Assembly: GCA_019775845.1 (NCBI GenBank)
Contig: JADQAV010000008.1
Coordinates: 372,001-436,000, forward strand
Source of the DNA: Myrmaecium sp. VS I D KN 1
Taxonomy: Eukaryota; Ascomycota; Dothideomycetes; Valsariales; Valsariaceae
Direction of reading: 5' to 3'
Length of the DNA: 64,000 bases
Under the pieces are notes generated by a model. That model saw only the letters and a list, made by a program, of their open reading frames with translations, did no database searches and was not told where the DNA came from. Numbering within the stretch: position 1 is the first letter of the stretch; every line of letters begins with the position of its first letter. This document shows positions 9,485-21,214 of the stretch, one piece after another. A program made the translations under genes and the position numbers.

Positions 9485-12254
9485 TCAATACCCGTTGCGC
9501 ACCCCTCTCCGATACAACGTCCCATTCGTGCCCGAGCCCGCCGCATAATCCGCCAACGACGGCGGTACATCTTCCGCCCTCGTTCCCCACGCGCTCTCAT
9601 TACGACCCAGCGTAAGCACCAACTCCCTACCCTCCGTAAAGAAATCATGTCCGATCCAGTTGCGCGTATAGGGCACGCCATCAAGGCTAGCACTCTGGAT
9701 ATAGATGGCCTCGTACGTCGGATCGAAGCCGACGGCGCGGATGGTGGCGGTCCTGTTCGTGACGGGGCTGGTGATGGACACGCGTTCGAAGAAGGGCGGC
9801 GTGATGAGGTAGACGTCTTGTCCCGGATTCGGGAACAGGCCCATCATGCTGAAGGCGACGAAGGAGCCCATGGCGCCGGAGTCGTCGTTGCCGGGTAGAC
9901 CGTCCGGCGTGGTGGAGAAGTAGGATGGGATATAGGTGTGCACTCGGCGAGCGCTGAGAGCGGGCCGTCCGGCGTAGTGGTATTGGAACACGGTGAGGAA
10001 AGAAGGCTCGTTGCCGATATATGTAATGTTGCTGTCGTGAAGGTAATCCAAGCGGTCGACGAAGGCCGACGGGCCTCCGAGCGTGGTGATCAAGCTTGCT
10101 TGGTCATGTGGAACGAAGCTGAGCACGGTTAGCTGGATGCGATCCGAGGTGGCAGAGATCTCAGGGCTCACAATGAGTATTCCCAAATGCTGCTTTCGAA
10201 AGTCTCGGCTCCAGAGTTCTGTAACGAACAAACGCTGTTCGGGTCGGTGTCGACGTTGCTGCACTTCAACGGGTCTTGATATCCCCAAGTGCCGTTGAGA
10301 TATCTGGGCTGGAAGAAGCCCACGAAGCCAGTATCGACAGTACCCTTGTAGGGGAAGAGCGACGTCTGATCTTCCCTGAACAGGTTCTTCCAGTACTCGC
10401 TGCAGGACTGGTACTTCTCGACGTCTCCCTCCCGCCCGCCTAGGCCAGCCGCCAACCGTGAAATAACGAAGTCATTGTAGCTGTACTCCAGGGTGCGAGA
10501 TATGGACCGAGTCATAGTACCGAAACCCTGGAAAACAGACGACATAAGCCAAGTACATCAGGAACCTCGACGTGCAGCATGTGCATACCTTGTAATCAAA
10601 GTCCTCAACGGGTATATAATGTAAGGACTTCCAACTGTCAAGACCGCCGCGACCCTCATTGGACCAGTCGTAAGGCTCCACTTCCGCGTCTTTGACAACG
10701 GCTTCATAGCCCGCGTTCCAATCAATGCCATCCTTCAGGCCCTTGATGAAACCGTCGACGAGCACATTATCGACATTGGAACCACCTTGAGTATACCCCT
10801 TACACAGGCTCATGTGGCAGTCGGGGAGCCATCCTTGGTGTCTATAAGTGTCAATAAGCGAACGAATCATCTTGGAGACGCTCGCCGGATCAAGGATGGT
10901 CAGAAACGGAAGTTGGGATCTGAAAGAATCCCACAAACTGCACAGCAGTTAGCCTCTATCAAACACATGTGATCAGGTAAAGATCGTACCAATAGAACGA
11001 ATCAAAGTACGGCTCATCGCTCTGCCACAAAGGGTTCTCTCCTGTATAATCCTGAGGATTCACCATGGTTCGATAGATGCCACTGTAGAAGTTTGTGACG
11101 AGCGAGTCGCTGACACCCTCAATGTTGACCTTGATAGGGCTCAGTTTTCTCCTCCACGCGGTCTCCGCCGCAGTGCGAATGGCTTCGAAGTCATAGTCCG
11201 GAATCTCCGACGTCGCGTGAGAGCAGGCCTGCTCCGCGCTGATCAAGCTCACCGCGACACGTGCAAGGATAGGTTGATCACCGGGGGATGAGAATCGAAT
11301 GAAACCACCCCCAGGCAATGGGTAGCCATTGATGGACCTCGATATGGTCAGCTTCTTGACTGTGCTATTCGCTCGACTGTTGACAAATATCCCATTGTCT
11401 TGCATCGAGGCGCCCTCGCTTTTGAAGTCTGCACAGAAGTAGGCCACGTAGGTTCCACTGCCGAAAGAGGGCAGAAATCTGGCATTCCCAGTCATGCGAC
11501 CCGTAGTTTCGTCGACTGTGATTGTGGCATTGTCCTGCCGCGAATCCTGAAGATCGGTCAAATCCAGAAGGATGAGAGGATTGGAAGCATTTCCATTGCT
11601 GTCGACATTAGGAAAGGTGAAGCGGAACAAGGACGTGTGCTGAGCAGTGGTCATGTCTACTTCGATTCCATTGTTGAGGGTGATGGCGAAGTATCCTGGG
11701 CTAGCTTTGACCGAATCTTCGACGTAAGAGATCTTCCTACTGGTCTTCGGATACACACAGCCATCGACGTCTCCGCCGCTGCAGGCTATGTGGGGGAATA
11801 AAGCAAAGTTTCCCAGTGAGGGCTCTCCTCCGGTTCCCGAATCGTGCCTGAGCATGGTTTAGTGCACCGCAAGTCTCAGACGTGAAGACAGAGCCTTACA
11901 TTTGGGAGAATCCGGTCACGTTGCCTCCTTCAGACGTGAATCCTCCTTGGTTGTACGTAGAATCCACGTCCGCGACAGCCTTAGCCATCCCTACATTCCA
12001 GTGAGCTTGAATTCGAACGACAGCCTGGAAACATACCGTAGGGGAGGGTGGCTCCAGCGAACACGTTGCCTGATATACTTCATGAGTGAACAGCTTCCAT
12101 AGTTGCTGGACTAGATTCGCGTACCGGCATTCGCGCTGCCAATAAGGGGATCTACAAAAGTGAGGGGATCGAAATCATCACGGAGGATCTTCGAAGAAAG
12201 ACGCGAGCAGCTGACAGCGGAAAGAAGAATGAATAGAGTAAGAAAGACCTCCAT
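9485..12254 (-). CDS. Secreted GH92 alpha-1,2-mannosidase family protein
   Basis: Seven exons (12125-12254, 12037-12069, 11900-11990, 10990-11847, 10589-10937, 10172-10527, 9485-10118) give 816 residues; every junction is GT-AG and the phases close. The start at 12254 was chosen because it opens with a clean signal peptide (MEVFLTLFILLSAVSCS) and lies about 80 bp downstream of a TATA box. GH92 hallmarks follow in order: DPLIGSANAG at the N-terminus, the GATLPYGMAK segment, FSQMHDSGTGG, a (beta/alpha)-rich N-domain, then the (alpha/alpha)6 part with PHDQASLITTLGG, and GNDDSGAMGSFVAFSMMGLFP, the conserved acidic loop that holds catalytic carboxylates in this family. Known members are calcium-dependent exo-mannosidases acting on N-glycans; activity here is inferred. 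Several N-x-S/T sites suggest it is itself glycosylated. One exon is only 33 nt. Confidence 0.9.
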
Positions 12255-12792
12255 TTTTGAAAACTTGGAAGAAGAGAAAGAGAGGACCTGGTACAGGTAC
12301 CAGGAAAGGATCCATAAGATCCCCTCAGCTATATAAGCTGGGAAGAAACATAACAAGAGCTTGATCACAGAAGTCCGACGCGACGGGATCTAGTTTGGCA
12401 AGCGGAAGCATGCGGTGTGGTCATTTCTTGAGAAAGGTTTGAGACAAGTTGGAAGGTATGATCGCGCTGGAGGGGTAGAATCCCGGCAGCACCCATCGCA
12501 GTGGTATATTTGCAAGGATATTCGACGGCTATCGCAATCAAAGTGATCAGGGGTTCTGGTGCAGAATGCATCGCGTGGCACGACAGGTACAGTTTTCGTG
12601 CGGTATCTTCAGGTCCACGAGGTACGTTGGAGCCGCGGGGGATGTCATGCAGGACTGGGACTGCGCATATGCGCGCTGGAACCATCTGCTATGGCACCCA
12701 GACCCCATCTCGCAACATCACAATCTAGGCGCCTGAATAGGCATTTTGCGACGTTATCAATGGACCTGATTGAGCCCAAAGAGCCCGTTACC
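12255..12792. other. Promoter region of the GH92 gene and 3' flank of elp6
   Basis: Besides the TATA box this 540-bp stretch holds nothing I can assign. Short open frames here overlap one another on both strands and show no protein character. Confidence 0.45.
12329..12335 (-). promoter_or_regulatory. TATA box of the GH92 gene
   Basis: TATATAG on the minus strand, about 80 nt upstream of the chosen ATG. Its spacing supports the start at 12254 rather than the in-frame ATG at 12368, which lies upstream of the TATA box. Confidence 0.55.
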
Positions 12793-13955
12793 TTAACCAG
12801 CGCCAACCCCCGCGCCTCTTTCAAAGACCCTCACGCTGCCATCGCCTCCAACATAATAGAGGACTTCCTTCTCTTCAAAATTACTAGAATTTCCTTGCTC
12901 TTCCTCGGCATCGCTGCCGTCTGTATCGCCCTTCGTTATCCTCAGCACCCCGCTAACGTCGGCGGCAAAACCTGTATCAAGCAATCGCAGGCTAAGAGTA
13001 TATGAAGCGACATGAGCGAGGCTCGTGATTAACGCTGCGTGACTCAATTCGAGAGGCGTCGATGCAGGACTGGTGGAGACGAGGGGACTGTCGGCCGCCA
13101 GAGTGATGACGGTCGAACTGGCCGAATGCCTAAGTTGAAGTATGCTTGCACAGAGAGAAGTAGCTGTGACAGTGGGAGCGCCCGAGGGATTGACGTGCGC
13201 AAGAGCCAAGAGCAAATCTGGGCTGTCCAGTACAAGGAGCACCCTCTTGGGAGTTTCTGCCCCGCCACTGGGGGCTGCTACATAGTCTATAGCCTGCTGT
13301 ATCACCTGCTCAACGGCAGGAAGTTGTATAGACGTGAGTCGAAATGGTGGCTGACCAGCGGTCTGCGAGTGGATTGAAGACGCGGTCGCTGTGACAGTCG
13401 GTCCGGTCTGCGCTGGGCTTGGAGTCGTAGTTTGCGCGGCTGGACTCCTCGGTGTTACGGAGCGTGGGCCGCGTACAGGCAGTGGTGTATGTCGCGCAGG
13501 CTGTACTGGAGACTGACCTGGAGCGGGCCTTGAGGGAGGTGCATCCTCGGTAGTAGGATTTGCGAGGTTTGTGAGGCCGTCAACGAATGCAAAGCGTTTT
13601 TGCTGCGCAAGACGGGCAAGGTCGAGGCCCTGTAGTAGGTGTGAGCACTATGAAGCTGGAGTTGACTACGGGTTACACCTACGCCTGCTCGTCTGGTTTC
13701 CGTCTTCCAGAACTCTAGATCTCGGAGCCAGCTCACGAGTACCACGGCCACCTCGCCTTCCTCTTGTCTTGCATTTCCCGCCTCGCCGCCCTCATCCCTC
13801 CTGCTGAATTCGACCGGGCTGAGTGCACCGCACAGGTATCTGATCAGCAGCCAGTTGGTACTGGCACCGAGGACGCTTGTGAGCAGCACCAGCGACTGGG
13901 GCGCTGGGAGCGCGACATATGGCTGAAGGAGGGGTGGAATGCGGGATCGCGACAT
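12793..13955 (-). CDS. elp6: Elongator complex subunit Elp6
   Basis: Two exons, 13683-13955 and 12793-13629, give 369 residues; the 53-nt intron is GT-AG in phase 0. The N-terminus has LLQPYVALP and SLVLLTSVLGASTNWLLIRY, followed by VAVVLVSWLRDLEFWKTE, and across the junction RRAG then GLDLARLAQQKRFAFVDGL. Later come RVLLVLDSPDLLLA and SYTLSLRLLDTGFAADVSG. This order is the RecA-like fold of Elp6, which forms the Elp4/5/6 hexamer of Elongator. That subcomplex supports wobble-uridine modification of tRNA in the cytoplasm. A Ser/Pro/Thr-rich insert (residues ~115-180) interrupts the core, as in other filamentous fungi. An in-frame ATG lies 27 bp further upstream (13982) but the 13955 start begins closest to the conserved region. 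Confidence is high for the family. Confidence 0.85.
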
Positions 13956-14277
13956 AGCTTTCGGTGATGCGCGGGGTTTCAACTTTGAGAGAGATGTTCA
14001 AGGGTTGAAAACCCCGGATTATTTTATTTGAACCACCGCTCTTAACGTAAAACATCTGCAACACAGGCATTATTATCTACATGAAGCTCATACTTCTGTA
14101 AACTAGACTATCACACTGAAGAAACATGCATGTTCCGCTTTTGCTATCAGTCGAGAAACCTTCGATGTGGAATTGCACAATTACAATCCCATGATTATCA
14201 TTAGAACGCCTACGCCATGCTACATATCAAGAAGTCACCGCAAGCAGAATGTTGAAACCCCCCTTTTGCCCAGACTA
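13956..14277. other. Upstream region of elp6
   Basis: A 320-bp spacer between two minus-strand genes. It is moderately AT-rich and holds the elp6 promoter and slu7 3' UTR. No distinct motif was recognised. Confidence 0.45.
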
Positions 14278-15714
14278 CTATTGAACGAGCTCATCTTTGC
14301 CTAACAGTTTTGCCATAGGATCTTCTGTCGCTGTCCTCTTTCGGCGGTACTCCTCCATCTCTTCCTCGGTAATGCCACCCGTCATCTCATCCAGAGTTCG
14401 TTTTCGGGCCGCTGCATCAGCTTTGGCTTTCTCATCCTTCTCGACGGCATTAGGGACATGCTCCTCAAGATTCTCTTCCTCTTTCCAGGCTATCTCCCTA
14501 GGCACTTCTGTCATTGCGGCAGCGGTCCGCATGCGCGATGCTTCCTCGTAGGCCTTCTTTCCCTCTTCTCCAGTACAGTAGCTGTTCTTCACTGTGGAGT
14601 GACAACATGCATAGCCCCATTGGAAGTTCGACCACCAGCTCCCCCAAACCGATGTGTGATTATTGATGAAGATATCCTCCGGGTATTTTGACTTGGCCTT
14701 GATCTTCGGCGCCCCTTTGATCTTTCCTTTTTCGTCATATTCCACGAAACGTTCGTTTTCGATGACGGCGGCCTCTTTCAAGGAAGGGTTGTGGAATTGA
14801 TCCTGGGTACCATACTTCTCCGCCAGCGCCTTCCTGTGAGCTGCGCGACGCGCCTCAGCTTCCTCTTGTTCCTTTCTTCGAAGATACTCCCCGGAGGTGG
14901 GATTGGCCTGGATGTGAATCTTGTTTTTGTCACCCCGTCTTTGCGACTCCCAAGCATACGTTTGCGCCTTCTCGAATTCAGCGGCATCACCCGAAGCTCG
15001 CATAAACCCCTCTTCCGCCACAAGCGCCGCTGCATTGTCCGCTGTCGCACCGCTATCGACCATTGACCGTGTTTTCGGATCGTACTTGGCAGAGTCCAAA
15101 TCCAGATTCAGAAGGTATTTCGCCGTATCCTCACGTATACGTAGATTCCTCGTGGAAGTTGACTGTTGCCTTCCCATATCCGTCTCTTCCTCGTATTTGT
15201 CGCCTTCGTCGGCACCATCTCCTTCATCATCCTCGCCAGGCTTCTTCCCGTCACCGTCGCCCTTAACCTTCTTCTTCAACTCCTCCATCTCGTTGTACTC
15301 ACGGATGACCTCTTCATACTCCTGTGCATCGTACCCGTTCCACCTATCCCGTTTGGCATCCCAACCAAGTTGTACGTCTTCAACCACCTCATCTGCCTCG
15401 ATGTTCTTGCCTGTCCACTTGGCGCCGGCCTTGCGCGGTCTGCTTAAACAGTCCTTGACTTTGTGCGTCATCGCGCCACAGTTTTCGCAAGCTCCCTTCC
15501 GATATTTCGTGGCCGCGGGACCAGCCCTCCTTCCACGATCGTACCATTTTGAATCCTGCTCCTGCTTCTGTAATCTCTGATGCTCGAGGTAATCCGCGGT
15601 TGGCTCGGAGGAATCGTCGATGTAGAACGGCTTCTTCGCAATGAAAGAGGGGATGTACTCGTTGCGCTCTTTGTTTGCCGCCTCTGCGGGCTTCCTTGGA
15701 GGGGGTGGAGGCAT
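14278..15714 (-). CDS. slu7: Pre-mRNA-splicing factor Slu7
   Basis: A single exon of 478 codons. The N-terminus ([17 protein letters not shown]) and the region [17 protein letters not shown] are signatures of Slu7. Residues ~76-95 form a CCHC zinc knuckle, [14 protein letters not shown], with C-x2-C-x4-H-x4-C spacing. Downstream, [18 protein letters not shown] and the GACCH-type region ([17 protein letters not shown]) are also family features. Slu7 acts in the spliceosome at the second catalytic step and helps choose the 3' splice site. The protein length is close to other fungal Slu7. The gene is divergent from rev3. No sign of damage. Confidence 0.95.
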   Translation of the reverse strand: MPPPPPRKPAEAANKERNEYIPSFIAKKPFYIDDSSEPTADYLEHQRLQKQEQDSKWYDRGRRAGPAATKYRKGACENCGAMTHKVKDCLSRPRKAGAKWTGKNIEADEVVEDVQLGWDAKRDRWNGYDAQEYEEVIREYNEMEELKKKVKGDGDGKKPGEDDEGDGADEGDKYEEETDMGRQQSTSTRNLRIREDTAKYLLNLDLDSAKYDPKTRSMVDSGATADNAAALVAEEGFMRASGDAAEFEKAQTYAWESQRRGDKNKIHIQANPTSGEYLRRKEQEEAEARRAAHRKALAEKYGTQDQFHNPSLKEAAVIENERFVEYDEKGKIKGAPKIKAKSKYPEDIFINNHTSVWGSWWSNFQWGYACCHSTVKNSYCTGEEGKKAYEEASRMRTAAAMTEVPREIAWKEEENLEEHVPNAVEKDEKAKADAAARKRTLDEMTGGITEEEMEEYRRKRTATEDPMAKLLGKDELVQ

Positions 15715-16045
15715 TTCGAGGATGTGGATTCAGCGATCGGGCGTTGTGTAGGTGAGCGGAGGAGCGGAGGTCTTCCAAGTTACTGTATCCGTACCGCGAT
15801 GAGAGCATGAGCTCGAGATCTTATCTGTAAGCCTGAGGCATCAAAGCCGCCACTGGCGCGTCTCCATGCGCCTTTGTTGCCCTGGACGTTGACGCAGAAC
15901 GGGAACCCAAAAACGCGAAGAACGGGGCTTGCGGTAATTGCTCTACTTATATACACATACATATGAAGTCGCGTCTCTTGCGTCCAAGCGATCAGTCTCA
16001 TCGTTCTTGTCACGATGTTGCGATAGCTTTTCCGCCTCACTATCC
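15715..16045. promoter_or_regulatory. Divergent slu7/rev3 promoter region
   Basis: 331 bp separate the slu7 start (minus) and the rev3 start (plus). The rev3 frame stays open 108 bp upstream of the chosen ATG, so part of this spacer is translatable, but that stretch lacks family similarity. No strong TATA box for either gene. Confidence 0.45.
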
Positions 16046-19000
16046 ATGGATGTTTTCCGCTTCCGCTTGAACTGTATCGATCATTACCAGGCAGCTCCTT
16101 CGGAGTTTGATCCTCAGCTCCCGCACGGTCATGGCCCTTCCCAACGAGAATGCGGTCCTCCAGTACCTGTGATTCGCGTCTTCGGCGCGACCGAAGCAGG
16201 ACAGAAAGTCTGCGCTCACATACATGGCGCGTTACCGTACTTATACATTGAGTACGACGGGAGCCTGGAACAAGATGCAGGCATGCAGCATTCTTCCCTT
16301 CAAAGAGACTTCGCTAACGTGGATCTTACAGTGGAATCGTATATTCAAGCCTTGCGCATGTCCATTGAGCACGCCCTGGCGACCAGCTATCGTCGTAATG
16401 CGTACGATGGCAAGGCCATTTTCGTAGGCCATATTTCCCTTGTGAAGGGTACTCCTTACTACGGATATCATGTTGGCTATCGAACGTTTCTCAAGGTATA
16501 CTTGCTGAATCCAGCTCACATGACACGGCTTGCCGATATCATGCACCAAGGTGTGATCCTGAACAGAGTAATTCAGCCTTTTGAAAGTCATCTTCAGTAT
16601 CTGGCGCAATGGATGTGCGATTACAACCTCTTCGGATGTGCCTACATCGATTGCGCCAAGGTCAAGTTTCGCACGCCTGTACCGGACTACCTAGAGTTGA
16701 GCAACCTCAACCACAAGTGGCATGACAGATCGATCCCGCGGGAGCTTCTCTCGAATGCGGAGCGGTTGCCGCGCCAGAGCCATTGTTCGATTGAAGTCGA
16801 TATTCGCGTTGAGGATATCTTAAATCGAAAGGAAGTCCGTGAACGACCCCTGCATCATGACTTCATGGAGCGGTTCAGCCACTTGATGCCGGATGAGAAA
16901 CTGGTTCCTTCTATGGCTGGGCTTTGGCGGGATGAAACCCGCAGGCGCAAGAGGAAGATGGGTATTCAAGACCCGTCTAGCAGTCCCTTCCCCCCTGAGG
17001 TCCTGGTGTCGATGTCTGCAGACCCGAGGAATACGGATAAAGGCGGCTGGATCCACGAGGATGAGTTTCAAGAAATGATTAAAGAGCTGGTCCAAAAGGA
17101 AAGGCAAGAGAAAGTGGACGCCAATATCTCCTTTGAGAAGTTTGTACGAAACGATCCGCTGCTGGATGGTATCCAGACTGCATTTCAAAGTATCGAAGAG
17201 TTGCATAGTAAGAATCTTGAGCACGCCGACCTGTTGGTTGACGACGTTCTCTTGACTGGAGTGGACCAGACTGGAGAGAGTCTAGCTACTGCAGCAGGAG
17301 TCGATGCATCGTCGTCCAGTCTGTCGGACGACAGAGGTGCCGGACCGGCTCCGGACACCATGAAGCACAACAGGCCAGATCTGGAAGGTCTCTCGAATGA
17401 GCAAGAAGCATCCGAGTTGGACAATGAACTGCGTTTTGACGATGAAAGCCACGGCTCCGGATTCCAAGAATTGGAAGTACCCGATAACGTTGCCACTTCA
17501 TCAGGCTCCCAGTCTAGCAAACATGAGAACGATTCTACACTTATCCGCCGCGAAATCGGTATACTTGAAAGGAATCAGCGCAGAAATGCACAGGTTGTGA
17601 AACGAAGTCAATCCCCTTCCGATGCATCCCCACCCAAACGACGCAGAGTTTCTATTCAATTGGACGGAAATGCCGGCTCTGTCCCGCGCACCGACAAATC
17701 TGCTCGCCATGTCGACTTCGCCATCGAGGCTGTACGTGACCACGACTCTGGAAGTCCATCAAATTCCCAAGACCACCGCGACACCGGCTTCGGCCAATCT
17801 TCTCAAGGCAGTATCAAAGCTCACGGCTTGAAGAAGCCAGGCACCCTCTCCTTCCCGGTTGTCAAAAACCCAAGCGACCCGCATACTGTCTCCAGGTTAT
17901 CGCAAAGCGAATACTCAAACAGCCCAAAATCACCCCGGACCCCAGCGAAGCATGTAGCATATGATGGGCAAGATACTCCCCGCACACCATGGAGTAACAC
18001 CAAGTCTCCAGGCATGACTAGTACCGTTCCGGGATCCCCTCAACAGTCTGAGACTATCACACAGGCCGCGTCAGTGCTCGACTACCCGTCAAATTGCAGG
18101 GTATATATATTTGCGTCTCCGCCTCCTGCTTCGGACTGGGTAGAGACTACGATGGCAGACTTTGGCTTGCCTCCCGCCATATATCAGGACGCCTATTATA
18201 GCAACGAGAAAGATGTCCCGGACCGGCCGCGTGAGTATGCAGGCCAGGAATTTAAATTAGGGAGCAATACACTGCCCTACCTTCCATCGTTCGACCCGAC
18301 AGGCAAGGATCCAGCGTTGTATGGGAATCGGACTCCGGCCGTAGTGGATAAAAGCAAGGTCGATTCAGCCTACGAACGGGTAAAACAACAGTGCACTTTA
18401 CGAAACTGGGAGATCGCAGCTCCGCCGCCATCATATGCTGAGGTTGAAAACTGGCTCCGTTGTGAGGATCGTGTTGTTGACATAGTTGAGGTTGATGTCG
18501 ACACAATTGCGCAGCAGCTGGCCAACCCAAGACCTTTACCAGGAACACACCTTTCGCAAATTGATGGCCCGACACAGAAGAACAAGCATGGGTTCAAATA
18601 CTCTCAAAGAGAGAAGTCCGATAGCGTTCAGCATGAGACGCAGTACATGAGTATCATGAGCCTCGAAGTTCACGTCAACACTCGAGGTACCCTTGTGCCA
18701 GATCCGGAGCATGACGAAATTGCTTGCGTTTTTTGGTGCAATCAATCAGATGACGACGACGGAGACAAAGACAGGATCGGTATCCTAGCGCTCTCGGAGT
18801 CTGACGGAATTGCTAAGAATATTGCCCGACAAGTCAGCGTTGAGGTTGAGCATGAAGAAGACGAACTTGAATTACTCAATCGCTTGATTGATATCGTCCG
18901 TGAATTTGACCCTGACATTCTTACAGGGTACGAGGTGCACAACGGTTCATGGGGTTATTTGATCGAGAGGGCTCGATTGAAGTATGAATTCGATTTTTGC

Positions 19001-21214
19001 AATGAACTCTCACGCGTCAAGTCTCAGTCACATGGTCGATTCGGTCGAGATGCTGACCGATGGGGCTTTACGAATACATCAACTATCAGGATCACTGGTC
19101 GGCATATGATCAACTTATGGAGGGCCATGCGAGGCGAGCTCAACCTTCTCCAATACACGCTCGAAAACGTGGCCTTCCATCTGCTGCACAAGCGGATCCC
19201 ACATTATTCGCACCCGGACTTGACGGCGTGGTACCGTAGCACAAAACCGAGGGATCTCGCGAAAACGTTGGATTACTTTCTCTCTCGAGTCCAACTCAAT
19301 CTCGAGATCCTGGACGTCAACGAACTCATCTCGCGCACTAGCGAACAAGCCCGACTTCTGGGAGTCGACTTCTTCTCGGTATTCTCTCGTGGCTCACAGT
19401 TCAAAGTCGAATCCCTGATGTTTCGAATTGCGAAGCCAGAGAATTTCATTCTGATCTCTCCCAGTCGAGCTCAAGTCGGGAAGCAGAATGCACTAGAATG
19501 CTTGCCGCTTGTAATGGAACCCCAGAGCGCCTTCTATACGAGCCCATTGGTAATCTTGGATTTCCAGTCGCTGTATCCCAGTGTTATGATTGCCTATAAC
19601 TACTGCTATTCGACATGTCTAGGCCGCGTCGTCAGCTGGCGTGGGCAGAACAAAATGGGTTTCACTGATTTCAAACGCGAACCGCGACTCCTCGAGCTCG
19701 TGAAGGATCACATCAACATCGCGCCAAATGGAATGATGTATGTGAGGCCGGAGATGCGCAAGTCATTGCTGGCTAAAATGCTGGGCGAGATCCTCGAGAC
19801 GCGCGTGATGGTGAAGAGTGGCATGAGACAGGACAAAGATGAGAAAGCGCTCCAGCAACTCCTGAACAATCGACAGCTCGCGTTGAAGCTCATCGCGAAC
19901 GTGACGTACGGCTACACTTCCGCTTCTTTCTCTGGTCGTATGCCTTGCTCCGAGATTGCGGACAGCATCGTTCAGACTGGAAGAGAAACCCTCGAGAAGG
20001 CCATTGCTCTCATCCACTCTGTCGAGAGGTGGGGCGCGGAAGTCGTCTATGGTGACACCGACTCCCTCTTCATCTACCTGAAAGGACGCACACGCGAACA
20101 AGCATTCGCCATCGGCCAGGAGATAGCCGATGCTGTTACAAACACCAATCCTCGACCAATCAAGCTTAAATTCGAGAAGGTGTATCACCCTTGCGTCCTG
20201 TTAGCGAAGAAGAGATACGTCGGATTCAAATACGAAAGTCCGACACAGTCCGTCCCTGAGTTTGATGCCAAAGGTATTGAGACGGTTCGGCGTGATGGCA
20301 CACCAGCGGAACAGAAAATCGAAGAAAATGCCTTGAAGATCCTTTTCAGAACAGCCGATCTTAGCCAGGTGAAAAGCTACTTCCAACGACAGTGCACCAA
20401 GATTATGATGGGGCGTATCAGTATGCAGGATTTCCTGTTCGCGCGCGAGGTCAAGCTGGGTACATATGCGGAGCGAGGGCCACCTCCGCCAGGGGCTCTC
20501 ATTGCAACTAAGCGCATGCTGGCCGATCCGAGGACAGAGCCGCAGTATGGCGAACGGGTTCCTTACGTGGTCGTCACAGGAGCACCAGGGGCTAGACTGA
20601 TCGATCGCACCGTCAGCCCGGAGACGTTATTACGAGACGAGCATCTGGAAATTGATGCGGAATACTACATCAACAAGAACTTGATACCGCCGCTAGAGCG
20701 TATTTTCAACCTCGTCGGGGCCAATGTTCGACAGTGGTACGACGAGATGCTGAAGGTACAGCGGATCAGGCACATCGCCGCGTGGCCGGGCCGACCTCAG
20801 GCGCCTACGAGAGCAGCCGCGCCACCAACCGTCAATCTGAAAAAGACGCTGGAAAGCTATATGAGCTCGTCCTCCTGCATCGTCTGTCGCGCCAAGCTTG
20901 CTCCGCCCACGGCGTCGGACCTGTCAGCCCCGCCCCCGCTGCCGCTCTGCGCGCGGTGCCTGATGAAACCGGCTCGCGCGCTCCTGGAGCTCCGCACCCG
21001 GCTGAAAACGGCGGAGGAAAAGGCCCAGAACGTCGATCGGGTCTGCCGCAGCTGCTCCGGATTGGCGTTCGGGGAGGAGGTCCGATGTGACAGCCGCGAC
21101 TGTCCGGTTTTCTACACGCGGACGAGGGTGCGGACGCACCTGAGATCACTGGAGAATGGGATTGGCGGCGTGATCGGGGAGCTGGAGGCGAGAGCCGAGG
21201 ATTTGGATTGGTGA
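16046..21214 (+). CDS. rev3: DNA polymerase zeta catalytic subunit Rev3
   Basis: One uninterrupted exon of 1722 codons; the ATG at 16046 gives MDVFRFRLNCIDHYQ, the normal start of fungal Rev3. Polymerase zeta extends DNA past lesions in translesion synthesis and causes much induced mutation. Family B motifs appear in order: motif A DFQSLYPSVM (residue ~1171), motif B KLIANVTYGYTSASFSGR, motif C GDTDSLFIYL (catalytic Asp pair at ~1337). The exonuclease I region reads SLEVH, lacking the catalytic acidic pair, as expected for a polymerase without proofreading. The C-terminus has CysA (CIVC...CARC, from ~1611) and CysB (CRSC...CDSRDCPVF), the latter being the iron-sulphur site that binds accessory subunits. 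Residues ~440-750 are a poorly conserved, disordered insert. The lack of introns over 5.2 kb contrasts with its neighbours. Confidence 0.97.
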   Translation: MDVFRFRLNCIDHYQAAPSEFDPQLPHGHGPSQRECGPPVPVIRVFGATEAGQKVCAHIHGALPYLYIEYDGSLEQDAGMQHSSLQRDFANVDLTVESYIQALRMSIEHALATSYRRNAYDGKAIFVGHISLVKGTPYYGYHVGYRTFLKVYLLNPAHMTRLADIMHQGVILNRVIQPFESHLQYLAQWMCDYNLFGCAYIDCAKVKFRTPVPDYLELSNLNHKWHDRSIPRELLSNAERLPRQSHCSIEVDIRVEDILNRKEVRERPLHHDFMERFSHLMPDEKLVPSMAGLWRDETRRRKRKMGIQDPSSSPFPPEVLVSMSADPRNTDKGGWIHEDEFQEMIKELVQKERQEKVDANISFEKFVRNDPLLDGIQTAFQSIEELHSKNLEHADLLVDDVLLTGVDQTGESLATAAGVDASSSSLSDDRGAGPAPDTMKHNRPDLEGLSNEQEASELDNELRFDDESHGSGFQELEVPDNVATSSGSQSSKHENDSTLIRREIGILERNQRRNAQVVKRSQSPSDASPPKRRRVSIQLDGNAGSVPRTDKSARHVDFAIEAVRDHDSGSPSNSQDHRDTGFGQSSQGSIKAHGLKKPGTLSFPVVKNPSDPHTVSRLSQSEYSNSPKSPRTPAKHVAYDGQDTPRTPWSNTKSPGMTSTVPGSPQQSETITQAASVLDYPSNCRVYIFASPPPASDWVETTMADFGLPPAIYQDAYYSNEKDVPDRPREYAGQEFKLGSNTLPYLPSFDPTGKDPALYGNRTPAVVDKSKVDSAYERVKQQCTLRNWEIAAPPPSYAEVENWLRCEDRVVDIVEVDVDTIAQQLANPRPLPGTHLSQIDGPTQKNKHGFKYSQREKSDSVQHETQYMSIMSLEVHVNTRGTLVPDPEHDEIACVFWCNQSDDDDGDKDRIGILALSESDGIAKNIARQVSVEVEHEEDELELLNRLIDIVREFDPDILTGYEVHNGSWGYLIERARLKYEFDFCNELSRVKSQSHGRFGRDADRWGFTNTSTIRITGRHMINLWRAMRGELNLLQYTLENVAFHLLHKRIPHYSHPDLTAWYRSTKPRDLAKTLDYFLSRVQLNLEILDVNELISRTSEQARLLGVDFFSVFSRGSQFKVESLMFRIAKPENFILISPSRAQVGKQNALECLPLVMEPQSAFYTSPLVILDFQSLYPSVMIAYNYCYSTCLGRVVSWRGQNKMGFTDFKREPRLLELVKDHINIAPNGMMYVRPEMRKSLLAKMLGEILETRVMVKSGMRQDKDEKALQQLLNNRQLALKLIANVTYGYTSASFSGRMPCSEIADSIVQTGRETLEKAIALIHSVERWGAEVVYGDTDSLFIYLKGRTREQAFAIGQEIADAVTNTNPRPIKLKFEKVYHPCVLLAKKRYVGFKYESPTQSVPEFDAKGIETVRRDGTPAEQKIEENALKILFRTADLSQVKSYFQRQCTKIMMGRISMQDFLFAREVKLGTYAERGPPPPGALIATKRMLADPRTEPQYGERVPYVVVTGAPGARLIDRTVSPETLLRDEHLEIDAEYYINKNLIPPLERIFNLVGANVRQWYDEMLKVQRIRHIAAWPGRPQAPTRAAAPPTVNLKKTLESYMSSSSCIVCRAKLAPPTASDLSAPPPLPLCARCLMKPARALLELRTRLKTAEEKAQNVDRVCRSCSGLAFGEEVRCDSRDCPVFYTRTRVRTHLRSLENGIGGVIGELEARAEDLDW

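Noticed and set aside
12254-12368. An upstream in-frame start for the GH92 gene at 12368
   Set aside because: The TATA box at 12329-12335 lies downstream of it, and the signal peptide begins cleanly at 12254.
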